From contig CAYZWU010000016.1 of NCBI GenBank assembly GCA_964482235.1, forward strand, positions 34,002 through 98,001: DNA of 64,000 bases. The letters run 5' to 3'. Source of the stretch: CAYZWU01 sp964482235. Lineage in GTDB: Bacteria > Planctomycetota > B15-G4 > CAYZWU01. A program made the position numbers and the translations under genes. The notes beneath the pieces were generated by a model, which searched no databases, was not told where the DNA came from, and saw nothing but the letters and a program-made list of their open reading frames with translations. The stretch's first letter is position 1; each line of letters opens with the position of its first letter. Below are positions 23,905-34,500 of this stretch, piece after piece.

Positions 23905-26193
23905 GTGAAGATCGTGGGACAACGCGTGCCGCGCTCCGACGCAGCGGACAAGGCCCTGGGCAGAACACGCTTCGTGGCGGACCTCGGCCTTGCGGGAATG
24001 CTTCACGCGGCCACGCTCCGCTCCCCCCATCCTCGCGCTGCGATCAAGGCGATCGACATCGCGGCCGCACTCTCCCTTCCCGGCGTGAAGGCCGTTCTCA
24101 TGGCGCGGGACATTCCCGGCTGCAACGAAGTGCCTGTCGTCAGGAACGACATGCCTCTCCTGGCTGCGGATCGTGTCAACTACGTCGGCGAGCCCGTGGC
24201 TCTCGTTGCCGCCGAGACAGTCGAGGCGGCTCGGAGCGCCGTGGCTGCGATCGTCGTGGAGTACGAGCCGCTTCCGCCTCTCCTCGATCCCTCCTCGAGC
24301 CGTGAAACGAACTCTCCCCGCCTCTTCGAAGACGACAACACCTTTGCCACCCATCGCCTCGGCCGTGGCGATCCGATCCGGGGTCGCCGGGAGTCCGCCG
24401 CCGTGGTCAGCGGCGTCTTCGAGACCCCCTGCCAGGAGCATGCCTACATCGAGACGCAGGGGATGATCGCCGCCCCCTCGGCGAACGGCGGTATCGAGGT
24501 GGTCGGTTCGATGCAGTGCCCCTTCTACGTCCAGGCAGCCCTGTCGCGAACCCTGGCGCTGCCTCTCTCGAAGATCGTCGTCAGGCAGGCCGCGACGGGC
24601 GGCGCATTCGGCGGCAAGGAGGACGTCCCCTCCCTTCCCGCCTGCCACGCAGCCCTCCTGGCTCTGAACGCGAATCGCCCCGTCAAGCTGATCTATCGCC
24701 GCGACGAGGACATGATCTGCATGAGCAAGCGGCACCCGGCGCGCGTGCGGCTCGAAATCGGCTGCAGCGAGGAAGGCAAGCTCACCTTCATCGAGGGCGA
24801 GGTCGTCCTCGACGGCGGCGCCTACGCCACCCTGTCACCCGTCGTCCTCTGGCGCTCGGTGATCCACGCGGCCGGCGCCTACGTCTGCCCCAACGTGGCG
24901 ATCACCGGACACGCCGTGGCAACCAATCATGTTCCCGCCGGCGCATTCCGGGGTTTCGGTTCACCCCAGTCGCTCTTTGCCGTCGAGTCGCTCGTCGACG
25001 AGCTGGCGATCAAGACGGGACGCGATCCGGCCGCTTTTCGCGCCCTGAACATGTTGAGGGAAGGCGGGACGACGTCGGCGGGGCAGAAGATCGACCACTC
25101 CTGCGGCCTGCCCGAGGGGCTGCAGCGCACCCTCGAGGCCAGCGGTTGGCAGGAGAAGAAAAAGGAGTTCATGAACGACCGGGGTCCGATACTCCGCGGC
25201 ATCGGACTCTCCACGATCTTCTACGGCGTCGGACTCGGTGCCGGCGGCAGCCACATGGCCCGGACGGGCGCCTATCTCAACATCGCGGCCGACGGCTCGG
25301 CACAGATCGCCGTGGGCACCACCGAGATCGGGCAGGGGATGCAGACCGTGCTGGCGCAGATGGCCGCCGAGGCCCTGGGCATCGCTTTCGACCGCGTCAC
25401 CTGGATCGAAACGGACACGTCCCGCGTTCCGGACTCGGGCCCCACCGTGGCATCGCGCGCCACCACCATGTCGGGCAACGCCGTGCTCGACGCCTGCGCC
25501 CAGGCGAAGGCGGTCCTCCTCCGGACCGCTTCCGGACTTCTCGACGTGCCGCCCGAACGCCTCGAGATCAACGGCACGGCGATTTGCGAAAAAGGGAAAA
25601 ACCACTCGGGCCTGCCCGTGGACGAGGTGATCGCCCGCTGCCAAGCGGACCGACTGCCGATGGCGTTCCAGGGTTTCGCCAGGGCCGGCGAGACGAGCTG
25701 GGATGCCAAAGCCGGCCAGGGAAATCCCTACGTGGTCTATGCCTATGCCGTCAACGTGGTGCTGGCCAGGGTCGACAGGCGGTCGGGACAGGTCACGGTG
25801 GAGAAGATCTGGGCCGCGCACGACGTGGGCCGGGCGATCAATCCCCTGGCCGTGGAAGGACAGATCGAGGGCGGTGTACTGCAGGGCATGGGGTACGCGC
25901 TCTTCGAGGACTATGCGCTGCAGGAGGGTCGGCCGTACACTCCCGACCTCAACACCTACGTGATCCCCGCCATCGCCGATGTCCCGGCGATCGAGCCGAT
26001 CATAGTGGAAGCGCCCTACAGGGACGGCCCCTTCGGAGCCAAGGGCTTCGGCGAGCAGCCGCTGATGGGTGTGGCCCCCGCAATTCTCAACGCGATCCGC
26101 GACGCCGTCGGGGTGAGGCTCACCCGCCTCCCCGCAACGCCGGAGCGCCTGCTCGATGCGCTGCAATGCAGGGAGGACGAAGCCCCATGCTAG
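23905..26193 (+). CDS. Molybdenum hydroxylase large subunit 1 (xanthine dehydrogenase family)
   Basis: The 762-residue protein is the molybdopterin-binding subunit of a xanthine dehydrogenase/aldehyde oxidase-type enzyme. It has the N-terminal hammerhead domain (RVPRSDAADKALGRTRFVAD), GGAFGGKED near 233, AGAFRGFGSPQ, GTTEIGQGMQTVLAQ near 470, and FGAKGFGEQPL with the catalytic-base Glu at 717. Such enzymes hydroxylate purines or other N-heterocycles with water as oxygen source. The GTG at 23905 was chosen for its AAGGAG and the family's usual N-terminus; an ATG at 23857 is possible. Its end overlaps the next start by seven bases. The exact substrate cannot be read from sequence. Confidence 0.92.
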   Translation: MKIVGQRVPRSDAADKALGRTRFVADLGLAGMLHAATLRSPHPRAAIKAIDIAAALSLPGVKAVLMARDIPGCNEVPVVRNDMPLLAADRVNYVGEPVALVAAETVEAARSAVAAIVVEYEPLPPLLDPSSSRETNSPRLFEDDNTFATHRLGRGDPIRGRRESAAVVSGVFETPCQEHAYIETQGMIAAPSANGGIEVVGSMQCPFYVQAALSRTLALPLSKIVVRQAATGGAFGGKEDVPSLPACHAALLALNANRPVKLIYRRDEDMICMSKRHPARVRLEIGCSEEGKLTFIEGEVVLDGGAYATLSPVVLWRSVIHAAGAYVCPNVAITGHAVATNHVPAGAFRGFGSPQSLFAVESLVDELAIKTGRDPAAFRALNMLREGGTTSAGQKIDHSCGLPEGLQRTLEASGWQEKKKEFMNDRGPILRGIGLSTIFYGVGLGAGGSHMARTGAYLNIAADGSAQIAVGTTEIGQGMQTVLAQMAAEALGIAFDRVTWIETDTSRVPDSGPTVASRATTMSGNAVLDACAQAKAVLLRTASGLLDVPPERLEINGTAICEKGKNHSGLPVDEVIARCQADRLPMAFQGFARAGETSWDAKAGQGNPYVVYAYAVNVVLARVDRRSGQVTVEKIWAAHDVGRAINPLAVEGQIEGGVLQGMGYALFEDYALQEGRPYTPDLNTYVIPAIADVPAIEPIIVEAPYRDGPFGAKGFGEQPLMGVAPAILNAIRDAVGVRLTRLPATPERLLDALQCREDEAPC

Positions 26194-27173
26194 ATCCGGC
26201 CGCATCACCGCCAGGGCGAGATGATAAGGGCGAAGCCGGCAGCGCTCTGCCCCCGCCCCATGCGCGGGTGATCGCCATCGAACGTCCCGAGACGCTCGAT
26301 CAGGCGCTCGGGATCGTGGCCGCGTCGAGGGGCGGCAAGGCGGAGACGATGCTCCTGGCCGGCGGAACGGACATCATGCCGCGCCTGCAGCACGATCCGC
26401 ACATCGACTCGATGAAGCACGGCAATCCGCTCTTGCCCGGTCCGGTGACACCGCTGATCCTCGTCAGCCTCTCCCGCATCGCCGGGCTCGACGGGATCGT
26501 CGATAAGGACGGCGAGCTCCGGATCGGATCGCGCTGCACCCTGACGAGGCTGGCCGGCGATCCCCTGGTGAAGAAGAGTGCTCCGATGCTGGCCGAGGCG
26601 GCTTCGCAAATGGCCTCCCCCCAGATCCGGAATCGCGGCACCGTGGGAGGCAACATCATGAACGCCTCGCCCGCAGCGGACACCGTCTCGCCGCTGCTGG
26701 CCCTCGAAGCCTCGGTGATCCTGCGCTCATCCAGGGGAGAACGCCGCATTCCCCTGGCCGATCTCCTGAAGGGACCCGGCCAGACCACGGCGAGTCACGG
26801 CGAGATCTTGACGGAAGCGACCCTTCCCCTCTCGCCCGCCCGCCCGCTGCAGTTCTTCCGCCGGCTGGGGGCTCGCCATTCGCTTGCCTGCGCCAAGGTC
26901 TCGGCGGCTTTCTGCGCCGCCCTCGAATCAGGCCACCTGAAATCGGCAAGGATCGCTCTCGGCGCCGTGGGGCCTACGGTGATCGTGGCGGATAAGACAG
27001 CGGCTCTCATCGAGGGGAGGCGGCTCACCGGCAAGCTGGCCGAAGAAGCGGCCGCCATGATCAGGAGCGAGATCTGCCCGATCGACGACGTCCGCTCGAC
27101 GAAGGAGTACCGCACCATCATGGCCGGCGAGCTGGTGAGAGAGGGACTGAATTCGCTGATGAATCAACAATAG
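26187..27173 (+). CDS. Molybdenum hydroxylase FAD-binding subunit 1
   Basis: The 328-residue protein is the medium subunit that passes electrons through FAD. LLAGGTDIMP (about 50-59) and IRNRGTVGGNIMNASPAAD (about 150-168) are the two FAD-contact motifs of the xanthine dehydrogenase/CoxM family, and the C-terminal CO-dehydrogenase-flavoprotein domain follows. The start ATG at 26187 overlaps the stop of the large subunit gene, and a GGGAGGA lies upstream. The first 25 residues form an extra Pro/Ala-rich stretch. It is intact and so likely the working FAD subunit of the operon. Confidence 0.92.
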   Translation: MLDPAASPPGRDDKGEAGSALPPPHARVIAIERPETLDQALGIVAASRGGKAETMLLAGGTDIMPRLQHDPHIDSMKHGNPLLPGPVTPLILVSLSRIAGLDGIVDKDGELRIGSRCTLTRLAGDPLVKKSAPMLAEAASQMASPQIRNRGTVGGNIMNASPAADTVSPLLALEASVILRSSRGERRIPLADLLKGPGQTTASHGEILTEATLPLSPARPLQFFRRLGARHSLACAKVSAAFCAALESGHLKSARIALGAVGPTVIVADKTAALIEGRRLTGKLAEEAAAMIRSEICPIDDVRSTKEYRTIMAGELVREGLNSLMNQQ

Positions 27174-27191
27174 GATGAACTGGACCTGACG

Positions 27192-28037
27192 ATGTTCCGG
27201 AACCTGACGAACTGGCACAGACCCTCGACAATGGACGAGGCCCTCTCCCTGATGGAAGAGGGCAGGGTGGTTCCCCATGCCGGCGGCACCTCCCTGATGC
27301 TCGCGTCGAACAGCAGCTACACCGGCTTTGTCGACCTGTCCCGCCTTCCCTTGAAGGAAAAAACAGAGGAAAGCGGAGGCTACCGGATCGGCGCCTGCGT
27401 CACCCTGGCCGATCTGGCCGGCTGGCAGGCCCTCGCCGGCCCGGCGCGGATCGCGGCCCAGGCAGCGGCAAGAGCCGGCTCCGCCCCGCTGAGGAACCGC
27501 ATCACCGTGGGCGGATCCGTGGCCCGTCCCCGGCCGTGGAGCGACCTGCCCGTGGCGCTCCTGGCGCTCGACGCCTCGATCGAGGTGGCTGGCTCGGCGG
27601 CGGGAACCTACGCTGCAGCGGCCTTTTTCGCCTCCTCCCCCCTCGACGGCCGCTCCCTCGTCACGGCGGTCCGGATACCTTCTCCTTCCGGCTCCGGACT
27701 CGCTGAAGGGGCCGTCTTCCGCAAGGTGGCCCGCACGGAGTTCGACTACTCCCTCCTCGACGTGGCCGTCCGCCTCGCCCTCGACCCGGACGGCATCGTG
27801 ACGAAAGCCCGCGTGGCAATCGGGTGCTCGGTGCCGCGCGCCCGGCGGATCGAGGCCAGCGAGGCGGTGCTCGAGGGATCGCGCGCCGGCCCGGAGGTCT
27901 TTCGCGAGGCAGCCGCCGCGGCACGCATCGACCTGATCGACGACCGCCGCGCCTCGGCCGCATACAGACAGAAACTCCTCGAGATCGAGATCCGCCGCTG
28001 CCTGGAGGAAGCCGCGGCAGAAGGAGGCGCCCCATGA
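27192..28037 (+). CDS. Molybdenum hydroxylase FAD-binding-like subunit 2
   Basis: This 281-residue protein is a second, shorter medium subunit. The first FAD motif is VPHAGGTSLML and the second is LRNRITVGGSVARPRPWSD; in both, residues usually conserved in the family (GGTD and GGN) are changed to GGTS and GGS. The C-terminal flavoprotein domain is present. It begins 18 bases after the first FAD gene. Either it binds FAD with altered contacts or it has become a structural partner for the second large subunit. The stop overlaps the Fe-S subunit start in ATGATG. Confidence 0.85.
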   Translation: MFRNLTNWHRPSTMDEALSLMEEGRVVPHAGGTSLMLASNSSYTGFVDLSRLPLKEKTEESGGYRIGACVTLADLAGWQALAGPARIAAQAAARAGSAPLRNRITVGGSVARPRPWSDLPVALLALDASIEVAGSAAGTYAAAAFFASSPLDGRSLVTAVRIPSPSGSGLAEGAVFRKVARTEFDYSLLDVAVRLALDPDGIVTKARVAIGCSVPRARRIEASEAVLEGSRAGPEVFREAAAAARIDLIDDRRASAAYRQKLLEIEIRRCLEEAAAEGGAP

Positions 28038-28531
28038 TGGAAATCAACCTCACGGTGAACGGCGAGCGGCTGACCTGGGCGATCCGCCCCGACGCAAGCC
28101 TCCTCGCCTGCCTCAGGCAGAACGGCTTCATCGAGGTGAAGAGCGGCTGCGCCGAAGGAGACTGCGGCGCCTGTCTTGTTCTGCTCGACGGGAAACCGGT
28201 GAACTCCTGCATGGTCTTCGCCGCCTCGGCCCAGGGCAGCTCGGTGACCACGGTTCGCGGGATCGGCACCCAGCGCTCCCCTCACGTGATCCAGGAATCG
28301 CTGGCCGAGTCGGGAGGCGTCCAGTGCGGCTTCTGTACGCCCGGGATGGTCGTGGCCGCCTTCGCCCTGCTCCGCGACAATCCCGATCCCGGCGAGAGCG
28401 AGATTCGCCGCGCCCTCGACGGCTGCCTCTGCCGCTGCACCGGGTACGAAAAGATCGTGGATGGAATCCGTCTGGCAGCAGCCAGGATCCGTGAAATCGA
28501 ATCGGCAGCCGGGGAGCAGAGCGATGAGTGA
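28034..28531 (+). CDS. Molybdenum hydroxylase [2Fe-2S] small subunit
   Basis: The 165-residue protein carries both iron-sulfur clusters of the family. The plant-ferredoxin-type cluster is held by C39, C44, C47 and C59 (SGCAEGDCGAC), and the second by C98, C101, C133 and C135 (CGFCTPGM, CRCTGY). It is the only small subunit in the operon, although there are two large and two medium subunits, so it is likely shared. It overlaps the preceding gene by four bases and the next by eight, which indicates coupled translation. Confidence 0.95.
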   Translation: MMEINLTVNGERLTWAIRPDASLLACLRQNGFIEVKSGCAEGDCGACLVLLDGKPVNSCMVFAASAQGSSVTTVRGIGTQRSPHVIQESLAESGGVQCGFCTPGMVVAAFALLRDNPDPGESEIRRALDGCLCRCTGYEKIVDGIRLAAARIREIESAAGEQSDE

Positions 28532-30830
28532 TGTGGTTGGACATTCGGTGACAAAGATCGATGCCCTCGCCCTGGCCACGGGTGAAGAGAAGTTCGTCGA
28601 CGACTTCGACCGGCCCGGGACGGCCCATGCCGGCATCCTCTACTCCCCCCATGCCAGCGCCCGGATCAAGTCGATCGACACCGCGGCCGCCCTGGCGATC
28701 GACGGCGTCTTCGACGTCCTGAGCCAAAAGAACGTGAAGAAGGTGGTCCACACCACGGCCGGCCAGGGCTTTCCCGAGCCCTCTCCCTACGACACCGCGA
28801 TGTTCGACGACAGGGTCCGCTTCGTCGGCGACCGGGTGGCCGCCGTCCTGGCCGCCAGCCCGGCGCTCGTTCGCGACGCCCTTGCCGCGATCCGGGTGGA
28901 GTACGAGCCCCTGCCCCCGGTTCTGGACTACGAGGCAGCGGCCGATCCCGCCGCACCGATCGTGAACGAACCCGACTCGGGCCGAGGCCCCTTCTCCTTC
29001 GGCGACGGCAAGACGCGGAATCTGGCCGCCGCCGTCTCCTTCGCGATCGGCGACGTGGATGCCGGCCTTCTCCAGGCGGACAACGTGTTCGACCGCACGT
29101 ACAGGACGCACTACGCCTCGCACTGCATGCTGGAGCCCCACTCGGTCTTCACCTTTCTCGACGAACGCAACCGTCTCGTGATCTACTCCTCCACCCAGGT
29201 TCCCTTCCACGTTCGCCGCATCTGCGCCGCCGTTCTCGACATCCCGATCCGTTCGATCCGCGTGATAAAGCCGCGAATCGGCGGCGGCTTCGGCGGCAAG
29301 CAGGAGGTCTTTCTCGAGTACATCCCCGCTCTCTTCACCCTGCGAACCGGCAGGCCGGTCAAGATGGTGCTCGGCAGGAAGGAGGTCTTCGTCAGCTCCC
29401 GCACGCGCCACCCGATGCGGATCCGCATGCGCTCGGGCGTCAAGAACGACGGCACGATCACGGCGATCGACCACGACGTCCTGATGAACACGGGCGCCTA
29501 CGGATCGCACGCCCTCACCGTCCTCTCCAACGCGGGCTCCAAGGTCCTCCCCCTCTTCAACAAGGTGGAGAACGTGCGCTTCTCCGGGCGCACCGTCTAC
29601 AGCAACCTGCCTGTCGGCGGAGCCTACCGCGGCTATGGAGCCACGCAGTCCGTCTTCGCCTTCGGACAGCAGATCGACATGATGGCCCGGGCGGCGGGGA
29701 TCGACGTGGTCGACTTCTACGCGCAGCGCCACATCCGCGAGGGGGAAACGTCGGCCATCTTCGAGGCTCTCGGCGAGGGGAAGGCCGGCGTGGAGATGAC
29801 GATCCGGTCGTGCGGCCTGGGCGAATGCCTCCGCCTCGGCGCCGAGGCGATCGGATGGAAATCCAAGCGCGGCGCGCGGCTCTCGGACGGACCGCGCGTG
29901 CGCGGCGTGGGGATGGTCGGCCTGATGCAGGGATCGTCGATCCCCAGGATCGACATGGGAGCCTCGTCGATCAAGATGAACGAGGACGGCTCGTTCAACC
30001 TGATGGTCGGGGCCACCGACCTCGGCACCGGCTCGGACACCGTGCTGGCCCAGATCGCGGCCGAGGTGCTGGGCGTCCCGGTCGACCGGATCATCGTCTA
30101 CTCCTCCGACACGGACATGACCCCCTTTGACACCGGCGCCTACGCCTCGTCGACCACCTACCTCTCCGGTGAGTCGGTGCGCCGCTGCGCCGAGAAGATC
30201 AAGGTCCAGATCATCGACGTGGCCGCAGCCATGAGCGGCAAGGAGGCGGACACCTTCTCCCTGGCCGAGGGGAACGCGCTGTCGGGCGATCTCTCCATCC
30301 CCCTTTCCGCCATTGCTCACCATGCCTTCTACCGGAGGGACCAGTTCCAGATCCAGGCCCAGGCATCCCACGTCACCGAGGCATCTCCCCCGCCCTTCTC
30401 GGCGCACTTCGCCGAGGTCGAGGTCGACAGGGAGACGGGTCTGGTGAAGGTGCTCGACTACGTGGCTGCCGTCGACTGCGGCCAGGCGATCAATCCCCTG
30501 CTGGCCGAAGGGCAGTGCGAGGGCTCGGTGGTGAACGGCATCTCCTTCGCGCTCACGGAAGAGTATCTCTTCAACTCCCGCGGGGCCATGACAAATGCGT
30601 CCTTTGGACGGTACAAGATCTACAGCGCTGCCGATCTCCCGAAGATCCGCACGATCCTGGTGGACACCCACGAGCCAACCGGCCCCTACGGCGCCAAGTC
30701 GGTGTCCGAGATCTGCATCAACGGCCCGCTCCCCGCCATCGCCAACGCGATCTTCGACGCGGTGGGCGTCCGTCTGTTCGAGTCGCCTTTCACACCCGAG
30801 AGGGTGCTTCGTGCCATTGAAGAAGGCTGA
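28524..30830 (+). CDS. Molybdenum hydroxylase large subunit 2 (xanthine dehydrogenase family)
   Basis: The 768-residue protein is a paralogue of the 23905 product. It has VGHSVTKIDALALATGEEKF at the N-terminus, RIGGGFGGKQEV near 253, VGGAYRGYGATQ, a GATDLGTGSDTVLAQ segment in place of the usual GQG, and YGAKSVSEICI with Glu729 at the catalytic-base position. The DLGTG and SVSE variations are seen in purine- and nicotinate-type hydroxylases and set it apart from the first large subunit, so the two probably have different substrates. It starts inside the Fe-S subunit gene (eight-base overlap). Possible selenium or cofactor differences cannot be judged from sequence. Confidence 0.92.
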   Translation: MSDVVGHSVTKIDALALATGEEKFVDDFDRPGTAHAGILYSPHASARIKSIDTAAALAIDGVFDVLSQKNVKKVVHTTAGQGFPEPSPYDTAMFDDRVRFVGDRVAAVLAASPALVRDALAAIRVEYEPLPPVLDYEAAADPAAPIVNEPDSGRGPFSFGDGKTRNLAAAVSFAIGDVDAGLLQADNVFDRTYRTHYASHCMLEPHSVFTFLDERNRLVIYSSTQVPFHVRRICAAVLDIPIRSIRVIKPRIGGGFGGKQEVFLEYIPALFTLRTGRPVKMVLGRKEVFVSSRTRHPMRIRMRSGVKNDGTITAIDHDVLMNTGAYGSHALTVLSNAGSKVLPLFNKVENVRFSGRTVYSNLPVGGAYRGYGATQSVFAFGQQIDMMARAAGIDVVDFYAQRHIREGETSAIFEALGEGKAGVEMTIRSCGLGECLRLGAEAIGWKSKRGARLSDGPRVRGVGMVGLMQGSSIPRIDMGASSIKMNEDGSFNLMVGATDLGTGSDTVLAQIAAEVLGVPVDRIIVYSSDTDMTPFDTGAYASSTTYLSGESVRRCAEKIKVQIIDVAAAMSGKEADTFSLAEGNALSGDLSIPLSAIAHHAFYRRDQFQIQAQASHVTEASPPPFSAHFAEVEVDRETGLVKVLDYVAAVDCGQAINPLLAEGQCEGSVVNGISFALTEEYLFNSRGAMTNASFGRYKIYSAADLPKIRTILVDTHEPTGPYGAKSVSEICINGPLPAIANAIFDAVGVRLFESPFTPERVLRAIEEG

Positions 30831-30837
30831 GATTGCC

Positions 30838-31425
30838 ATGCCGCTCGGATTCAATCGCCGCCGCCTTCGCTTCTCCATCGGGATCGCCGTGCTCCTCGCG
30901 ACAGTTATCTGCCTCACGCGCTGCGTCTCCACGATCACGCCGCCACCCGATCCGGAAGAGCCGTGCCGCGTCTATCTCCTGAAGGAGGGGCTGCACGCCG
31001 GCATCGTGCTGCCCGACAGCAAGGGCGGATTCAAGGAATTCGGCTACGGAGACTGGGACTGGTATGCTCTCCTTGCCGACAGCTGGTACAACGTCTTCGA
31101 CACGGTTCTCTGGCCCACGCAGGGCTGCTTCGGCCGACGCACGATCGATGCGGACAGGGTGGACGATCTCGTGCGATCCGGCCGGCTCCATGCCCTGGAG
31201 GTGAACGGGTCGAAAGTACGATCCCTGCTCGAGCGCCTCGACCTGCGCTTCGACGCCAAGGCGGCGACCATGATCCACAACCGCCGTTACGGCCTCACCT
31301 TCGTCGAGGACGACAGGAGCTTCTGGCTCTTTTACAACTGCAACGATTCCGTGGCGGAATGGATGACGGAGCTCGACTGCGAGGTCTCGTCAACCCTGAT
31401 CCGGACTGGCATCGAGCTGGAGTGA
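30838..31425 (+). CDS. Putative membrane-anchored DUF2459-like protein
   Basis: The 195-residue product has a basic N-terminus (GFNRRRLRFSI), a membrane or signal segment ending LTRCVS (possible lipobox Cys26) and a globular domain with VYLLKEGLHAGIVLP, FGYGDWDWYALLADSW and VLWPTQGCFGRR. This order resembles the DUF2459 family (HTGIVLP, then a GWGD segment and an LFWP segment), but I cannot verify it. The ATG lies seven bases after the stop of the second large subunit, so it is probably co-transcribed with the hydroxylase genes. No function is known. It may be an envelope protein carried along or a transport-related helper. Confidence 0.6.
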   Translation: MPLGFNRRRLRFSIGIAVLLATVICLTRCVSTITPPPDPEEPCRVYLLKEGLHAGIVLPDSKGGFKEFGYGDWDWYALLADSWYNVFDTVLWPTQGCFGRRTIDADRVDDLVRSGRLHALEVNGSKVRSLLERLDLRFDAKAATMIHNRRYGLTFVEDDRSFWLFYNCNDSVAEWMTELDCEVSSTLIRTGIELE

Positions 31426-31593
31426 GGACAGGCTCAAAGGCCTGGATCCAGCCGCAATCGCCTCAGGGAAATTACCGAGGTGAAGAGGGCTTGCTTCCCC
31501 CGGAATTCCTTTTATTAGAGGTAAATATCCGTTAACATTGACCCTTCATTTCGCTGGCATCCTTAGAAAAGTCCTGTTGTTACGGATTCGATC

Positions 31594-34500
31594 ATGAACA
31601 GAATGACTGCATTCCTGTGTATCCTCCTGATCTCTGTCGCCGGCCTTGCTGCAGCGGAGAATGAAGACGACAAACCGGACAAGACCGCAATGAACCCGGG
31701 CACGTTCGCGGGGCTCAAGCTCCGCGGAATCGGCCCGGCGCTCCAGTCGGGCCGCATCGGCGACATCGCCGTTCATCCCACTGACAGGTCCGTCTGGTAC
31801 GTGGCCGTGGCATCGGGCGGCGTCTGGAAAACGACGAACGCGGGCACGACGTGGAAGCCGATCTTCGACAAGCAGGGATCGTACTCGATCGGCTGCCTGG
31901 CCATGGATCCGGTCGACCCCCGGGTCGTCTGGATCGGAACGGGCGAGAACAACAGCCAGAGGAGCGTGGGCTTCGGCGACGGGATCTACAAGTCGCTCGA
32001 CGGCGGCAGGACCTGGAAGAGGAAGGGGCTCGAGAACTCGGAGCACATCGCGAAGATCCTCATCGATCCGCGGAACACCGACGTGGTCTACGTGGCGGCC
32101 CAGGGGCCCCTCTGGGCGCCGGGAGGAGAACGCGGCCTCTTCAAGACAACGGACGGCGGCGAGACGTTCGCTCCCGTCCTGACGATCAGCGAGAACACGG
32201 GCGTCACGGACGCGGCCTTCGATCCCCGCGATCCGGACATCATCTATGCCGCCTCCTATCAGAGACGGCGCCACGTCTGGACATTGATCGACGGAGGCCC
32301 CGAGTCGGCGCTCCACAAGTCGTGCGACGGCGGCGCAACATGGGAGAAGATCGGAAAGGGTCTGCCGGGCGGCGACCTGGGACGGATCGGCATCGCCGTC
32401 TCCCTCATCGATCCCGACGTGGTCTATGCCCTCGTGGAGGCGGCGGGCAAGGACGGCGGCTTCTATCGTTCCAGGGACGGCGGGCTGAACTTCGAGCGCC
32501 GGAGCAGCTACGTCGCCACGAGCCCCCAGTACTACCAGGAGATCTGCGCCGATCCGCACCGCTTCGACTGCGTCTACTCCCTCGACACCTCTCTCATGTT
32601 CACCGAGGACGGCGGCAAGACGTTCAAGGCCAAGAGCCACAAGGCGAAGCACGTGGACAACCACGCGCTCGTCTTCGATCCAATCGACCCCGACTACCTG
32701 CTCGTGGGCTGCGACGGCGGCCTCTACGAGAGCTTCGACTGCGGCGCCACCTGGGACTTCAAGGCCAACCTCCCGGTGACGCAGTTCTACCGTGTGGCGG
32801 TGGACAACGACTTCCCTTTCTACAATGTATACGGCGGCACGCAGGACAACGGAACCCAGGGCGGTCCTTCTCGCACGCGCCTGCGCCACGGGATCAGCAA
32901 CAGGGAGTGGATCATCACCCATGGCGGCGACGGCTTCGAGCCCCAGGTCGATCCCGACAATCCCGACATCGTCTACTCGCAGTCGCAACACGGCGTGCTG
33001 GCACGCTACGACCGCGGGACCGGCGATCGAACGAGCATCCAGCCCCAGGCGTGGGAGGAGGGCGAAGCGCTGCGCTGGAACTGGGATTCCCCCCTGCTCA
33101 TCAGCCCGCACTCTTCACAGAGGCTCTACTTCGCGGCGCAGAAGCTCTTCCGGAGCGACGACCGGGGCGACTCGTGGACGGCGATCAGCGGCGACCTGTC
33201 CCGCAACCTCGACAGGAACAGCCTCGAGGTGATGGGCCGGATCTTCAGCATCGACGCCGTGGCCAAGCACTGGAACACGTCGTACTACGGCAACGTCGTC
33301 TCCCTCTCCGAGTCGCCCTGCCGGGAGGGGCTGATCTACGCGGGGACCGACGACGGCCTGATCCAGGCCACGGTGGACGGCGGGGCGAACTGGACCCGCC
33401 TCGAGTCCTTCCCGGGCATCCCCGACCGCACCTACGTGGCGGACATCGAGGCGTCGCGACATGCGGAAGGCACGGTCTTCGCCGCCTTCAACAATCACAA
33501 GATGGGCGACTTCAAGCCGTACCTGCTCAGGAGCACCGACCGGGGGCGGACCTGGACGTCGATGGCCGGCGACCTGCCGGAGCGTGGACCGGTCTGGTCG
33601 ATCGTCGAGGACCACGTCGATCCCGACCTCCTCTTCGCGGGCACCGAGTTCGGCCTCTTCTTCACGGTCAACGGCGGGAAGCAGTGGATCCGGCTCAACG
33701 GCAATGTTCCGGTGATACCCTTCCGCGACCTGGAGATCCAGCGCCGCGAGAACGACCTGGTGGCCGCCACCTTCGGCCGCGGATTCTACATCCTGGACGA
33801 CTACACGCCGCTCCGGTTCGTCAGCGAGGAGCTCCTCGAGCAGGAAGCCGAGCTCTTCCCTGTCCGCAAGGCGTGGATGTACATCCCGGAGTCGCCTCTC
33901 GGAGGCAGGACGAAGGGACCGCAGGGCGACTCGTTCTACGTCGCTCCCAACCCGCCCTTCGGAGCCGTCTTCACCTACTACCTGAAGGAGGGGCTCAAAT
34001 CCCGGAAGCAGCAGCGCAAGGAAGCCGAGAAGAAAGCGCTCAAGGACGGCGAGACGATCGCCATCCCCTCGTGGGACGAGCTCCGCAGGGAGGACAGGGA
34101 GGAGAAGCCCACCGTTCTCCTGACGATCCGCGACGAGGAGGGCATCGTGATCCGCCGCATCGACGGTCCGTCGGGAAAGGGCTTTCACCGCGTGGCCTGG
34201 GACCTGCGCCACCCGGCCTCCACACCGGCCGTGAAGAGGGATTCGTCCTCATCGAGAGGCGGGCGGCGGTCTGGCAGCGGTCCCATGGTCCTGCCGGGCA
34301 CATACTCCGTCTGCCTGGAGAAGATGGTGGACGGGCAGTCCACTCCGTTGGGTGAGAGCAGAACCTTCGAGGCCGCCCCTCTGGTCTCGACGGTTCTCAC
34401 GGCCTCGGACCGCGCCGCCCTGCACGCTTTCCAGAAAAAGACAGCGCGCCTCCAGAGAGCCGCGCTAGGAGTGAACAAGGCGGCTGTCGAGGTGAAGGAC

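Noticed and set aside
28128..30938. A 936-codon open frame antisense to the second hydroxylase large subunit
   Set aside because: The sense strand encodes a conserved enzyme with catalytic motifs; the antisense product is compositionally biased and unrecognised.
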